Shown here: positions 1 to 9,534 of the stretch, piece after piece | Numbering within the stretch: position 1 is the first letter of the stretch | Layout: every line of letters starts with the position of its first letter | DNA from: Fibrobacterota bacterium | GTDB lineage: Bacteria; Fibrobacterota; Chitinivibrionia; Chitinivibrionales; Chitinispirillaceae | Reading direction: 5' to 3' | Length of the DNA: 64,000 bases | NCBI GenBank assembly: GCA_023436205.1 | Contig: JAEZKC010000106.1 | Coordinates: 186,001-250,000 of the forward strand | Program-made: the position numbers and the translations under genes | The notes under the pieces: generated by a model | Told to the model about the DNA's origin: nothing | What the model saw: only the letters and a program-made list of their open reading frames with translations | The model's database searches: none

Positions 1-149
1 ACGAGGAGGTAGACGAAAAGCCGAGTTTCTGTCCTAGATGCGATTGTGAAGAGATTGATAGTAGCAGTAGAACGATTCTTGGATTTAAGGGTCACTCTTC
101 ATTCAAGTGCAGAGATTGCGGACATGAATGGATACCGTTTAAATTTTAA
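1..149 (+). CDS. C-terminal end of a zinc-ribbon protein (5' partial)
   Basis: Reading from base 3 gives about 48 codons ending in TAA at 147-149, with no start inside the window. The peptide has two CxxC knuckles (FCPRCDC and KCRDCGHEW) about 25 residues apart, the spacing expected of a zinc ribbon, and ends soon after the second knuckle. The gene begins outside the window, so the rest of the protein and its function cannot be judged; the ribbon could be the tail of a nuclease, a transposase-like or a regulatory protein. Confidence 0.6.
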   Translation, partial: EEVDEKPSFCPRCDCEEIDSSSRTILGFKGHSSFKCRDCGHEWIPFKF

Positions 150-266
150 GAGTTAAATATTGTTTGCTCTTAGCTTATCATAATTAATAAGCAATCTCCT
201 CAGCGGCATATATTTTGACCACAAGCAATCTTGCAGATCTAAGGAATTTCATTGTAGAAATCAAAT

Positions 267-1520
267 ATGAAAAGCGCTATCAAAGTTCGCCTCAGTATTC
301 TCATGTTTCTTCAGTTTTTTGTGGCAGGATCAACTCTTCCGATCATGAGTTTGTATCTGAAGGATAATCTGAAGTTTTCCGGATCTCAAATCGGGTTGAT
401 TATTGGATTATCGGCCGTCAGTTCAATTGTTTCCCCGGTGATCATGACATTTGTGGCGGACAGGCTGATTTCTTCAGAACGGCTGCTCAGTTTGCTTCAT
501 TTACTGGGAGCAGGATGTATGCTGGCGTTTTCGTACCAGAGCAGTTTTTATCCGGTGATGATTTTTTATTTTATCTATACTCTACTGACGCTGCCATCAA
601 GCTCTTTGATTAATGCAATCACATTTCATCACTCCCCTGCCGATCGGCAGAAATTTGGCAATATTAGGGTATGGGGGACTGTTGGCTGGATAGCGGTGGC
701 TTGGTTTTTCAGTTTTGGGATTCTCCATGGAAAAGTACCTGCAGAAGCTCCAAGCCGACTTCCTTTACTCTTAAAAATTTCAGCCTTGACATCTTTATTA
801 TTGTCAATCTATGCATTAAGTATGCCTGTCAAGCAGAAAGCAGGAAAAGGAGAAGTCGTACGGAGTTTGTTTCCTGTAGATTCTTTTAAGATCATGCTTA
901 ACCCGCAAGTGATAATGCTTTCGATAATAGTAATGTTTATTACATTCATTGATAAATTTTACTCCGTAGGTACTGCTCCATTTTTGCGTCAAATGGGATT
1001 CAGTGAAAAAAGTATACTGCCGGCCATGAGTCTGGGCCAAATTCCTGAAATATTTGCCATGGGATTATTAGGTTTTCTCATAAGTCGCTGGGGGATGAAA
1101 AAGGTTCTGGTAATGGGAATGGTGCTGGAAATATTTAGATTTGCCACCTGTGCTTTTGGTAAGAGTGATATGCTGATCTATTCCAGTTTGAGTGTACATG
1201 GGCTGGCATATACATTTGTGTTTATCACTTCATTCATTTGTCTGGATGGTTACTGCGATAATAAAGAGCGTACCGGAGTCCATCAGCTTTTTTCAGTACT
1301 GACTGCTGGAGTGGGAGGATTTTTGGGGAGTTTCAGTGCAGGGAGGATAGCAGATATTTTCAGTGAAAATGGAGTGGTGGATTATAAGCATTACTGGAGT
1401 ATTCCGCTGGTGTTTTCGATAGTGATACTTGGGGCATTGATGGTTTTTATAAGAGAGAGCTCTGTGGGGGCGAGAGTGACACCGGAGCCGGCTGCGGCCC
1501 GGGGAGTGGGGACGGACTAA
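267..1520 (+). CDS. MFS transporter, nucleoside:H+ symporter (NupG)-like
   Basis: A 417-residue polytopic inner-membrane protein with about 12 hydrophobic segments. The N-terminal pattern (a short basic start, then LQFFVAGSTLPIMSLYL) and the conserved IRVWGTVGWI stretch after the fourth helix resemble the nucleoside:H+ symporter branch of the major facilitator superfamily (NupG/XapB). It probably imports nucleosides or another small polar substrate with protons; the substrate is inferred from family resemblance only. The last codons (GTD-stop) lie inside a GGGGACGGACTAA repeat copy associated with the downstream RAYT, so the native C terminus may have been replaced or extended by the repeat. 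No strong ribosome binding site is seen close to the ATG. Confidence 0.8.
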   Translation: MKSAIKVRLSILMFLQFFVAGSTLPIMSLYLKDNLKFSGSQIGLIIGLSAVSSIVSPVIMTFVADRLISSERLLSLLHLLGAGCMLAFSYQSSFYPVMIFYFIYTLLTLPSSSLINAITFHHSPADRQKFGNIRVWGTVGWIAVAWFFSFGILHGKVPAEAPSRLPLLLKISALTSLLLSIYALSMPVKQKAGKGEVVRSLFPVDSFKIMLNPQVIMLSIIVMFITFIDKFYSVGTAPFLRQMGFSEKSILPAMSLGQIPEIFAMGLLGFLISRWGMKKVLVMGMVLEIFRFATCAFGKSDMLIYSSLSVHGLAYTFVFITSFICLDGYCDNKERTGVHQLFSVLTAGVGGFLGSFSAGRIADIFSENGVVDYKHYWSIPLVFSIVILGALMVFIRESSVGARVTPEPAAARGVGTD

Positions 1521-1550
1521 TTATTCCAGCTATGGCTAGGGACGGACTAA
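1506..1550 (+). repeat. RAYT-associated repeat, left pair (GGGACGGACTAA x2)
   Basis: GGGGACGGACTAA at 1508-1520 and GGGACGGACTAA at 1539-1550 form a direct repeat 30 bp apart. The same motif occurs in the opposite orientation at 3011-3070, on the other side of the transposase gene. The first copy supplies the stop codon of the MFS gene. Confidence 0.75.
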
Positions 1551-1776
1551 CTTAATTTGTACTGTTGGTAGGATTGCTTTCTCAACCACATCTATATCTT
1601 CTAATATTCAATCTAAATACACTCACAAATTCTCAATTCTGGAAAATATTATCGAAATTAGCACGAGCAGAGGCAAAGAATCTACATACTAGTCATAAAT
1701 ATCCCTAAAAACATTCGGCAGATTACTTGCTTCATTTTTAGAGTTCTATTTCTCCAAAACCCAATCGGAGAATTTT

Positions 1777-2772
1777 ATGCCTCGTATGATGCGGTTAGAA
1801 ATGCCGGGCGCACTCGCACACATTATGGCTCATTCCATAGATGGAAAAAAACTGTTCGAGGATGATGAAGACAGAAATGAATTTCTCAGGCGTTTGGCAA
1901 TAGGCTTGGAAACCACGGGTTACCAGTGCCTTTCATGGACTCTCATGGATAATCACTATCATCTGTTCGTGAGAACTAATTATCTGCCCATGTGTAAGCT
2001 TATGCGATCATTAAATGGGGGATATGCAAGGTATTACAATAAAAAGCATAAGCGAAAGGGGTACTTGTTTCAAGACAGATTCAAATCCATTTTGTGTCAA
2101 GGTCAGAATTATGCCATGCAACTCATTAAGTATATACATTTAAACCCTTTGCGGGCAGAGAAGGTGAAATCACTGGAAGAGTTGGCTCAATGGACCTGGT
2201 GTGGTCACGGTTACCTGTTAGGAAGAGAAGGAGCCAGAGGAGGAGCTTTTCAGAATCGGGTGGAATGTCTTCGCAGGTTCGGTGAAGAAGAACACGTAGC
2301 CATTCAGAATTATTTGAAATGTTTATCTCAAGGGTATTCTGCTGACGTTCTGAAGAATGCCGGTCAGTTGCCCGAAAGAGAAAATGCTGAAGTTGTGGGG
2401 GCTTCTAAAGGATGGCCTGCAGTGATCGGAAATCCTGAATTCGTTAAGCAAGCAATGGAGCAGCACAAAATCAGAGATCATCGATTACATAGAAAATCGG
2501 ACTACAATTACGTTTTGGAAAAAATTGCTGACGAAACTTGTAGAGAATTCAATATTACAAGAGAAGAGTTAATGCGTCGGGGGTGGAAGAATAAACGATC
2601 CAGTAATGCCAGAGCGTCTTTTTGTTTTCAGGTCCATATGGTAGAACTCCTTCCTCAGACCATTATTGCTGATTTCCTCAAGATTACCATATCCCCCATC
2701 TCCGCATTGGTTCGGCTTGGAGCTAAGCTGAAAAAGGATGAGTCACTGAAAACTGGTCTAGAGACTCAATAA
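1777..2772 (+). mobile_element. REP-associated tyrosine transposase (RAYT, Y1/HUH family)
   Basis: A 331-residue protein with a Y1-transposase (IS200-like) domain in the first ~135 residues. It shows the HUH metal-binding motif (NHYHLFV, H60 and H62) and the conserved region KYIHLNPLRA with the likely nucleophile Y119. A C-terminal helical region (about 225-320) looks like the DnaA-C-like HTH found in many RAYTs. RAYTs are single-strand nucleases that recognise short palindromic repeats and are usually single-copy and domesticated. Here motifs on both sides (1506-1550 and 3011-3083) are in inverted orientation, as expected for its substrate. The ATG has a GGAG box 6 bases upstream. No paired terminal ends or target duplication were recognised, so this is not a simple insertion sequence. 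Confidence 0.88.
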
Positions 2773-3392
2773 TTAGCTTTAATAAAGGGATTCGGCTTCT
2801 AGAAGAGGCAAATGACTTTCCCTATTGTCATCCTGCTTATTTGTTCGAATCTGTCCAAAACCTTAAATCCTCTTAAAAAAAAACGTATATATTCAAAAAA
2901 TACTCAGGTTAAATCGTAAATATCGAATTCCCGTACTTAATTAAAACTACTTAGAAACCTATACAAATATTATTTATTAGAAATCCAGATATTTTAGTAA
3001 ATTCTATTTTAATTGGTCCGTCCCCAAATACTCTGCTGCTTAAATTAGTCCATCCCATTAGTCCGTCCCCTACTGGTCCCCTACTGATAAAAGGAAAGCA
3101 ATGAAACTGCCGGTGCCTCAGAAGGAGTCGCACACTCCACCGCGATGCTGGCAACAGAAATGCGGATCGAATTACGGCTTATTTAAGAATAAGTGAGAAG
3201 CTGGATGAGGAGTTTTTTTCCAATATAAGCTTAAGAAAAAAATCATTATCGGTTCTTTGTAGCGTTTAAACCATGTTCAGGGCAGCGGCAGTTCAATATC
3301 TGGCAGGTTGCCATCGCATTCTTTTTGAGAGGGCGGTTCAGCAATGATTCGGGAATCTGTGAACCCCGAGATGCGGGCGGAAGGAGAACCAA
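2773..3392. other. Intergenic region with right-hand RAYT repeats
   Basis: No convincing gene is seen in these ~620 bases. The AT-rich first part follows the RAYT gene, the repeat cluster lies at 3011-3083, and the last ~300 bases are the leader of the thioredoxin-domain gene. A small hairpin GGTTCA/TGAACC lies at 3334-3364. Confidence 0.6.
3011..3083 (-). repeat. RAYT-associated repeat, right cluster (TTAGTCCGTCCC, 3 copies)
   Basis: AATTGGTCCGTCCCC (3011-3025), AATTAGTCCATCCC (3043-3056) and ATTAGTCCGTCCCC (3057-3070) are imperfect copies of the reverse complement of the left-hand GGGACGGACTAAT motif. A further partial copy (TGGTCCCC) follows. The inverted placement either side of a RAYT is the usual REP/RAYT arrangement. 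Confidence 0.75.
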
Positions 3393-5510
3393 ATGAGCTT
3401 ATTCAATTTTCATAAAAATCATCAGGGTGGCCGCAAAAAGAATCGGCTTGCAAATGAGAAAAGCCCCTACCTTCTCCAGCATGCCCATAACCCGGTAGAC
3501 TGGTACCCTTGGGGAGAAGAGGCCTTCGAGCAGGCTCGGAGTGAAAACAAACCGGTTTTTCTTTCCATTGGCTATTCAACTTGTCACTGGTGCCATGTAA
3601 TGGAGAGAGATTGTTTTGATGACGAAGAAGTAGCCAAAATGATGAACGACACCTTCATTAATATAAAAGTAGACAGGGAAGAACGCCCTGACCTCGATGA
3701 TGTTTACATGTATGTTTGTCAGGTGATTACCGGTGGAGGTGGATGGCCGTTGACCATAATCATGACGCCTGAGAAGCTGCCGTTTTTTGCGGCCACCTAC
3801 ATTCCCAAGGAAACATCTGGAAATCTGATCGGGATGCTGGATTTGATTCCGCAAATTCAGGAATTGTGGGGAGACCGTCAGAACGAGATCAGGGGATCTG
3901 CTTTACAGTTTACAAACTCCCTGAAAATGTTGTCTCTGACACCTCCTTCAAATTATGAAGATGAGGAGTTGCTTAAGGAGACATATACTCAATTAATGGA
4001 ACAGTATGACAGCATTAGTGGAGGATTTGGCGACTCACCTAAGTTTCCTTCACCGCACACTATTCTTTTTCTCCTCAGGTACTGGAAGAAAACCGGGGAG
4101 AAAAATGCACTGGATATTGTGACGCATACACTTGATGCAATGCGGAGTGGTGGAATATATGACCATATAGGGTTTGGTTTCCACCGGTATGCAACTGACA
4201 AGGACTGGAAAATTCCCCACTTTGAAAAAATGCTTTATGATCAGGCAATGATTTCCCTGGCTTATATGGAGGCGTTTCAGGCAACCGGGAAAGAGGAGTA
4301 TGGCAGCACTGCCAGAGAGATCATCTCGTATGTGCTCCGGGATTTGAAGAGTCCAGAGGGGGCGTTTTATTCAGCTGAAGATGCCGATACGGAAGGCAAG
4401 GAGGGGAAGTATTACACCTGGTCTGCGGAAGAGTCGGAGGAGCTGTTGAATAAAGAGGATCAGGAACTTGCCTTTCGCACTTTCAATATAAGGCATGGAG
4501 GAAATGTGGAAGAGATTCTGGGTGAATTTGATGGAATGAACATTCTTTACAGAGATGAATCGGTTGGGAAACTAATCGATGAGCTTGGAATCTCTCCTGA
4601 TGAATTTAGCGAAAGAATCGAAAATGTTCGTCAAAAAATGCTTTCCGCTAGACAGAATAGAATACGTCCCCAGCGGGATGAAAAAATTCTTACGGACTGG
4701 AATGGGCTGATGATAGCGGCATTGGCTCGAGCATCCAGAATATTCTCGAATCGGGAATACTATGATCATGCCCGTAAAGCTGCAGATTTTCTTCTCGAGA
4801 ACGTCTGTCGAAAATCGGACCATTTTCTTCTCCATCGATATAAAGATGGTGAAGCAGCTATTGCCGGATATTCCGATGATTATGCATTCTTGACCTGGGG
4901 CTTGCTTGAGCTTTACCAATCAGGTTTCGATGCCCATTATCTGGGAGAGGCATTGGCGTTGAATGATCATCTGGTTGCACATTTCTGGGATGACATTACC
5001 GGTGGATTCTATACAGTAGCAGATTATGGTGAACAGTTGCTTCTGCGTCGAAAGGAAATATTCGATGATGCTTATCCTTCTGCAAATTCAGTTGCTTTCC
5101 AGAATCAGCTTATACTGGGAAGGATAACAGCTTCACCTGATTATGATCAGAGAGTGGAAATGATGAAAAAGGCATTCTCTGGTGATTTTGCGAGGGCTCC
5201 TTCATTGTTTTCCGCTTTCATAATGAATTTCGGGTTGCAGAATGGGGCCGAGGTGATAATTGCTGGTGAAAGTCAGGCAAATGAAACTAAAGAATTGATT
5301 AATGCATTAAATCATAATTTTCTCCCTTATACAGTTACTGTTTTTAAGCCAACTGAGAATACAGAGCCTGAGATAATTCGCTATGTTGATTTTTTAAAAG
5401 ATTATCAGGCTTACGAAGGCAAAACAACAGCCTATGTGTGTACCGACCATTCCTGCAAGCCGCCTGTGCATGACAGTGATACGGTGCTGGAGTATCTGAA
5501 GGCGGCATAG
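3393..5510 (+). CDS. Thioredoxin-domain / six-hairpin glycosidase-fold protein (YyaL, SSP411, DUF255 family)
   Basis: A 705-residue protein. The first ~180 residues are the DUF255 thioredoxin-like domain, beginning RLANEKSPYLLQHAHNPVDW and carrying the redox motif STCHWC (C64, C67). The remainder is the alpha/alpha barrel characteristic of the YyaL/spermatogenesis-associated protein 20 family, with conserved HFEKMLYDQA and DDYAFL segments. Full length for the family (about 670-700). Cytoplasmic, with no signal peptide. The biochemical role is not established; a redox-linked or carbohydrate-related function has been suggested from the fold. A GGAAGGAG-type ribosome binding site precedes the ATG closely. 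It appears to be transcribed alone. Confidence 0.92.
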   Translation: MSLFNFHKNHQGGRKKNRLANEKSPYLLQHAHNPVDWYPWGEEAFEQARSENKPVFLSIGYSTCHWCHVMERDCFDDEEVAKMMNDTFINIKVDREERPDLDDVYMYVCQVITGGGGWPLTIIMTPEKLPFFAATYIPKETSGNLIGMLDLIPQIQELWGDRQNEIRGSALQFTNSLKMLSLTPPSNYEDEELLKETYTQLMEQYDSISGGFGDSPKFPSPHTILFLLRYWKKTGEKNALDIVTHTLDAMRSGGIYDHIGFGFHRYATDKDWKIPHFEKMLYDQAMISLAYMEAFQATGKEEYGSTAREIISYVLRDLKSPEGAFYSAEDADTEGKEGKYYTWSAEESEELLNKEDQELAFRTFNIRHGGNVEEILGEFDGMNILYRDESVGKLIDELGISPDEFSERIENVRQKMLSARQNRIRPQRDEKILTDWNGLMIAALARASRIFSNREYYDHARKAADFLLENVCRKSDHFLLHRYKDGEAAIAGYSDDYAFLTWGLLELYQSGFDAHYLGEALALNDHLVAHFWDDITGGFYTVADYGEQLLLRRKEIFDDAYPSANSVAFQNQLILGRITASPDYDQRVEMMKKAFSGDFARAPSLFSAFIMNFGLQNGAEVIIAGESQANETKELINALNHNFLPYTVTVFKPTENTEPEIIRYVDFLKDYQAYEGKTTAYVCTDHSCKPPVHDSDTVLEYLKAA

Positions 5511-5550
5511 CAGTTTATATATAGATAGTGTCAGGGATGACGCGGAGGAG

Positions 5551-5588
5551 CAGGGGTCTTTTGTTCAGGGATGAGCATTAGACCCCTG
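5551..5588 (+). terminator. Hairpin after the thioredoxin-domain gene
   Basis: CAGGGGTCT (5551-5559) pairs perfectly with AGACCCCTG (5580-5588) around a 20-base loop, 40 bases after the stop codon. No T-run follows, so termination strength is uncertain. Confidence 0.45.
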
Positions 5589-5611
5589 TTCTAATTATTC
5601 ATCATATCTTG

Positions 5612-6541
5612 ATGTATATTTACAGCATGCTCAAAGTGATCTTCGCTTATCTCATCGTTTATGTTGTCTGGGGTTCCACCTATCTTTTCATCAGGATGGC
5701 TGTTCAGGATTTCTCTCCGTTTTTTGTTGTAGGCATGCGCTTTCTGACCGGAGGTATCTTACTTGTCATATTCTGTTTTCTCAGAGGATTTTACAAAATA
5801 CCACTTTCCTGGAAGCAGATCAGGAATTCGCTAATTACAGGGGGTTTGCTTCTTGCCGGTGGTAATGGTCTGGTCACAACTGCTCAAAAGAATGTGAACA
5901 GCTATCTTACAGCTTTAATCATAGCTTCTACACCTGTCGTGGTTCTGATTTTTGATAGAGTATTGTTCGGGAAAAGAGTCCAGCTCTCTGGATGGTTTGG
6001 TTCCCTGCTAGGAATAGCCGGTGTTTCCCTTTTACTTCTGCAAAATGAAGGGACTGTCCGATTTCAGCTTAGTCCTGAAATTGTTTTAATTCTTGGAGCA
6101 ATGGTTTCCTGGGCACTTGGGACTTCTTTAACCAAGCAGTTTGAAATGCCTCGTAACAGCATTGTAAATGCATCAATTCAGCTTTTTTCTGTTGGTATTG
6201 TATTTTCTTTGATGGCAGCATTGAAATACCCTTCAGAATTATCAAATCTGCCCAATGTTTCCCTTTCCTCAGTGGCGGCTGTGTTGTATCTGGCCTTGTT
6301 TGGAACAGTAGCATTGGGTGCTTACTCTTTCCTCCTCTACACAGAGCCTTCCAAACGAGTAGTCACTTATGCATTGGTAAACCCCTTGATTGCCGTTCTA
6401 TTGGGAATTGTCGTTGCAGGGGAAAGCAGGGTTCCCTTTCTCATACCCGGAACATTTTTTATTCTCTGCGGGCTGATTCTTATGTTTTATGGTTCAACTC
6501 TCTGGAAACTGATACGCAGAAAGAGCATAAATAGAGGCTAG
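5612..6541 (+). CDS. EamA/DMT-family transporter (10-TM)
   Basis: About 309 residues with ten hydrophobic segments in two EamA repeats. The first helix carries YVVWGSTYLFIR, the hallmark of the RhaT/EamA drug-metabolite transporter group, and the second repeat opens with ILGAMVSWALGTSLTK. Probably an inner-membrane exporter of metabolites or amino acids; the substrate is unknown. The start is uncertain: a TTG at 5609, ATG at 5612 and ATG at 5627 are all in frame and none has a clear Shine-Dalgarno box. The 5627 start (MLKVIFAY) matches the usual short N terminus best. Confidence 0.85.
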   Translation: MYIYSMLKVIFAYLIVYVVWGSTYLFIRMAVQDFSPFFVVGMRFLTGGILLVIFCFLRGFYKIPLSWKQIRNSLITGGLLLAGGNGLVTTAQKNVNSYLTALIIASTPVVVLIFDRVLFGKRVQLSGWFGSLLGIAGVSLLLLQNEGTVRFQLSPEIVLILGAMVSWALGTSLTKQFEMPRNSIVNASIQLFSVGIVFSLMAALKYPSELSNLPNVSLSSVAAVLYLALFGTVALGAYSFLLYTEPSKRVVTYALVNPLIAVLLGIVVAGESRVPFLIPGTFFILCGLILMFYGSTLWKLIRRKSINRG

Positions 6542-6563
6542 ATTCACTCTATCGGTCTTTCCT

Positions 6564-6592
6564 TTGACTGTTTTAAATATATGGTAAAGATA
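6564..6592 (+). promoter_or_regulatory. Candidate sigma-70-type promoter for the GH3 gene
   Basis: TTGACT at 6564-6569, a 17-base spacer and AAGATA at 6587-6592 form a plausible -35/-10 pair about 115 bases before the GH3 start. The -10 is poor, so this is a candidate only. Confidence 0.3.
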
Positions 6593-6713
6593 AGTACCTT
6601 AATAGAGGAATGAAATCAGTTGTAATCTGCATTGTGTATACTGCCTGCGGATAACAATATCCCGAGCTATATTATTATGTAATGGTTAAACCGGATTGAA
6701 AAGGATTACAGGA

Positions 6714-9038
6714 ATGAGAAAAGCATTAGTTTCGATACTGATTATGGTTGCAGCAGTTTTCTCTGATGTGCAGATTACCGGAAATGTGGTGGACAAGGAT
6801 CTGAATGCAATACCAAACGCTAGAATAACACTGGCAGGTGATTCCACTCGTGTTGTTTTTTCAGATAAAAACGGACAGTTTAGCTTTGATTATATACTGT
6901 CTCCGGCAAAACATAAGCCAGATGTTAATGATAAGTTCTCCATTAAATGTAAGAATTCAAATCTTTTTCTTAATTTGCAATCATCACAAAAGGCTGGTTT
7001 GAAGCTGTTAGACCTTAATGGCAGGTCTGTTTGGAAGAATTCACAGGTCTTCTCGGAAGGATCGCATAGAATTGATTTTGGCGCTGCTGGACTGAGTTCC
7101 GGAGTGTACTTGTTAATGGTAAAAATTGGAAGAATTGACAATACCTTCAAAATACAAGTGATACAGAATCAGTTAACAAATATTAAGTCTCCTATAGTCT
7201 TTACTCCTCAAACTAGAACAAATACCAAAGCTGATCTTGAAAGTTCCTTTTTAAAGGTGGAAAAATTCGGCTTCTCATCTCAGACTCTTGCCGTTCAGTC
7301 ATATCCCTCGACTTTTGAAAACATAACCCTATATCCAGACTCCATATCGTTGAAGGTGGATTCGATTCTTGATTTGATGACACTGGAGGAAAAAGTTGGT
7401 CAGATGACCCAGGCTGAAAGGGGGAAGATTACAAATTCGCAGATACGATCGCTATTCATCGGGTCTATACTGAGTGGAGGGGGTAGTGGACCAACGGTAA
7501 ACTCAGCCGAGAATTGGGCTACAATGGTTGACGGATTTGCTCAGGCAGCTTTACAGACAAGGTTGGGTATACCTCTTATTTATGGCATCGATGCGGTTCA
7601 CGGGAATAATAATCTTTATGGAGCTGTGATTTTTCCGCACAATATTGGACTCGGGTGTACAAGAAATCCTGAGTTGGTAAAGCAGGCTGCTCGTATTACC
7701 GCCATAGAAACCGGGGCATCAGGACCACACTGGACGTTTGCTCCATGTGTTACCGTCCCCCGTAATGAACGTTGGGGCAGAACCTATGAGGGATTTGGAG
7801 AGACTCCGGAGCTTGCTGCTATGATGGGTGAAGCGGCAATAAAAGGTTTGCAGGGGGATAATCTGGGATCAGACTCTACAATTGCGGCTTGTGCCAAGCA
7901 TTTTGTGGGTGACGGGGGAACTGAAAATGGAATCGATAGAGGGGATACTCGGCTTTCGGAAGAGCAGCTTAGAGCGATTCATCTTCAGGGATATATATCT
8001 GCGGTCAGAGAGGATGTGGCCACCATTATGGCATCCTACAGCAGCTGGAATGGTGAAAGCATGCACGGGCATAAATATTTATTGACAGATGTCCTCAAGA
8101 AGGAACTGGGCTTTAACGGGTTTATCGTTTCTGACTGGGATGGAATCGATACATTGTCCACATCGTATAGGACAGCAGTGAAGAATGCGATTAATGCGGG
8201 AATTGATATGGTTATGACCCCCTCACAGTACGAGATTTTCATAACGGATTTGAAATCACTTGTAAATTCTGGAGAGGTCCCGGTCAGTCGTATTGACGAT
8301 GCAGTGAAGAGGATTTTAAGTGTCAAATACAGAATGGGCTTGTTTGAACATCCTTTAGCCAAAAGAGCTTACCTGGATCGAATCGGTTCACAGGAACATC
8401 GGCAAATTGCCCGGGAATGTGTTCGTCAATCTGTGGTGTTGCTGAAAAATGAACAGAATACATTGCCTGTTCCAAAACAAGGCAAGAGAATCGTAGTAGG
8501 AGGTACTCACGCCAATGATCTTGGACGGCAGTGTGGTGGTTGGTCAATCACCTGGCAGGGAAGTATAGGGAATATTACAACAGGTACTACTATTCTCCAG
8601 GCTGTTAAAAATTCAGTTGCCGATCCTTCCTCCGTTATTTCTTCTTCCACTTTTGATCCCACTGCGGATTTTGCAATAATTGCACTTGGTGAAAATCCCT
8701 ATGCTGAATATAATGGTGATCGTACAACTCTGGAATTGAGCTCGACATCAGTAGCTTTAATAAACCAGTATCATCAGGCTGGGATTCCTGTTGTAGTTAT
8801 TCTGATTTCAGGTCGTCCGATGCTTGTTAATGATATTCTGCCGAACAGTTCAGCATTTATTGCCGCATGGCTGCCGGGTACTGAGGGACAGGGGATCGCG
8901 GATGTGCTGTTTGGTGATTATGCCCCTACTGGGAAGCTGTCACATTCCTGGCCAAGAGATATGAACCAGATACCGATTAATGCAGGTGACAGCGTCTATG
9001 ATCCGCTGTTTGAATATGGATTTGGGTTGACCTATTAA
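6714..9038 (+). CDS. Secreted GH3 beta-glucosidase / glucan exohydrolase
   Basis: 774 residues from the ATG at 6714, chosen because AAAAGGA lies 8 bases upstream; an in-frame TTG at 6696 would add six residues. Order: signal peptide (1-17), carboxypeptidase-regulatory-like domain (about 20-65), a module resembling a type IX secretion sorting domain (about 82-149, with LLDLNGR and GLSSGVYLLMV), then GH3 N- and C-domains (about 212-774). The nucleophile Asp is in FIVSDWDG (D474) and the likely acid/base Glu in NPYAEYNGD (E665), as in ExoI-type glucan exohydrolases. It probably releases glucose from beta-glucans outside the cytoplasm. The protein ends at FEYGFGLTY with no fibronectin-III tail, and the sorting-like module is internal, not C-terminal. 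Confidence 0.9.
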   Translation: MRKALVSILIMVAAVFSDVQITGNVVDKDLNAIPNARITLAGDSTRVVFSDKNGQFSFDYILSPAKHKPDVNDKFSIKCKNSNLFLNLQSSQKAGLKLLDLNGRSVWKNSQVFSEGSHRIDFGAAGLSSGVYLLMVKIGRIDNTFKIQVIQNQLTNIKSPIVFTPQTRTNTKADLESSFLKVEKFGFSSQTLAVQSYPSTFENITLYPDSISLKVDSILDLMTLEEKVGQMTQAERGKITNSQIRSLFIGSILSGGGSGPTVNSAENWATMVDGFAQAALQTRLGIPLIYGIDAVHGNNNLYGAVIFPHNIGLGCTRNPELVKQAARITAIETGASGPHWTFAPCVTVPRNERWGRTYEGFGETPELAAMMGEAAIKGLQGDNLGSDSTIAACAKHFVGDGGTENGIDRGDTRLSEEQLRAIHLQGYISAVREDVATIMASYSSWNGESMHGHKYLLTDVLKKELGFNGFIVSDWDGIDTLSTSYRTAVKNAINAGIDMVMTPSQYEIFITDLKSLVNSGEVPVSRIDDAVKRILSVKYRMGLFEHPLAKRAYLDRIGSQEHRQIARECVRQSVVLLKNEQNTLPVPKQGKRIVVGGTHANDLGRQCGGWSITWQGSIGNITTGTTILQAVKNSVADPSSVISSSTFDPTADFAIIALGENPYAEYNGDRTTLELSSTSVALINQYHQAGIPVVVILISGRPMLVNDILPNSSAFIAAWLPGTEGQGIADVLFGDYAPTGKLSHSWPRDMNQIPINAGDSVYDPLFEYGFGLTY

Positions 9039-9048
9039 AAATCGCTTT

Positions 9049-9534
9049 TTAGCGGCCGCTTTGCAGTAGATTAAGGCTGATTCCAATCAGCAGGGCATTG
9101 GAAAATGTATCTGGTGAGTTTGGATAGACAGCAAAACGGTACCTGATTCTGACTGAAACTGGTTGTGAGGGCAGGAAATGTATTCCGGTTTGAGCTCCCA
9201 GGTAAAGGGATGAAAAACCTTTAGTTCCGATAAAAAGCTGTCGAATGCCCCCCATGGGGCCGAGTGAGAATCCCTTATTAGAAAGAAACCATCTGTATTC
9301 AGATGAGATGAAGGTATTAAGCGAGATGCTGTTATTACGCAACTGTTGTTCACTGCCAAGAGCGATATTTAAGAATCGGTAAGGATTAAATCCTGCGGTT
9401 TCAGAAGCTACAATCTGATAGTTGTCGGAGATTGAGAAAGCAGAAAGCAGGCCTTCGAGTTCGAGGAGATACTGTTTTTCCTGAGAGAAGGCCATCATTA
9501 CCACAAATAGAATACAACCAAGCATTTTATTCAT
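9049..9534 (-). CDS. Small secreted protein, likely outer-membrane beta-barrel
   Basis: 161 residues with a signal peptide (MNKMLGCILFVVMMAFS) and then alternating polar/hydrophobic strands rich in Gly, Ser, Tyr and Phe (for example SSLYLGAQTGIHFLP and ISLNLL near the end), as expected of a small eight-stranded barrel or periplasmic beta protein. It is not recognised as a named family. It overlaps the end of the GH113-like lipoprotein gene by 8 bases and is the last gene of that operon, so a role with that glycosidase is a guess from context. Confidence 0.6.
   Translation of the reverse strand: MNKMLGCILFVVMMAFSQEKQYLLELEGLLSAFSISDNYQIVASETAGFNPYRFLNIALGSEQQLRNNSISLNTFISSEYRWFLSNKGFSLGPMGGIRQLFIGTKGFSSLYLGAQTGIHFLPSQPVSVRIRYRFAVYPNSPDTFSNALLIGISLNLLQSGR

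Noticed and set aside
1506..3083. Simple IS with terminal inverted repeats and target duplication
   Set aside because: The motifs are multiple, degenerate and separated from the transposase; RAYT behaviour fits better than an IS.
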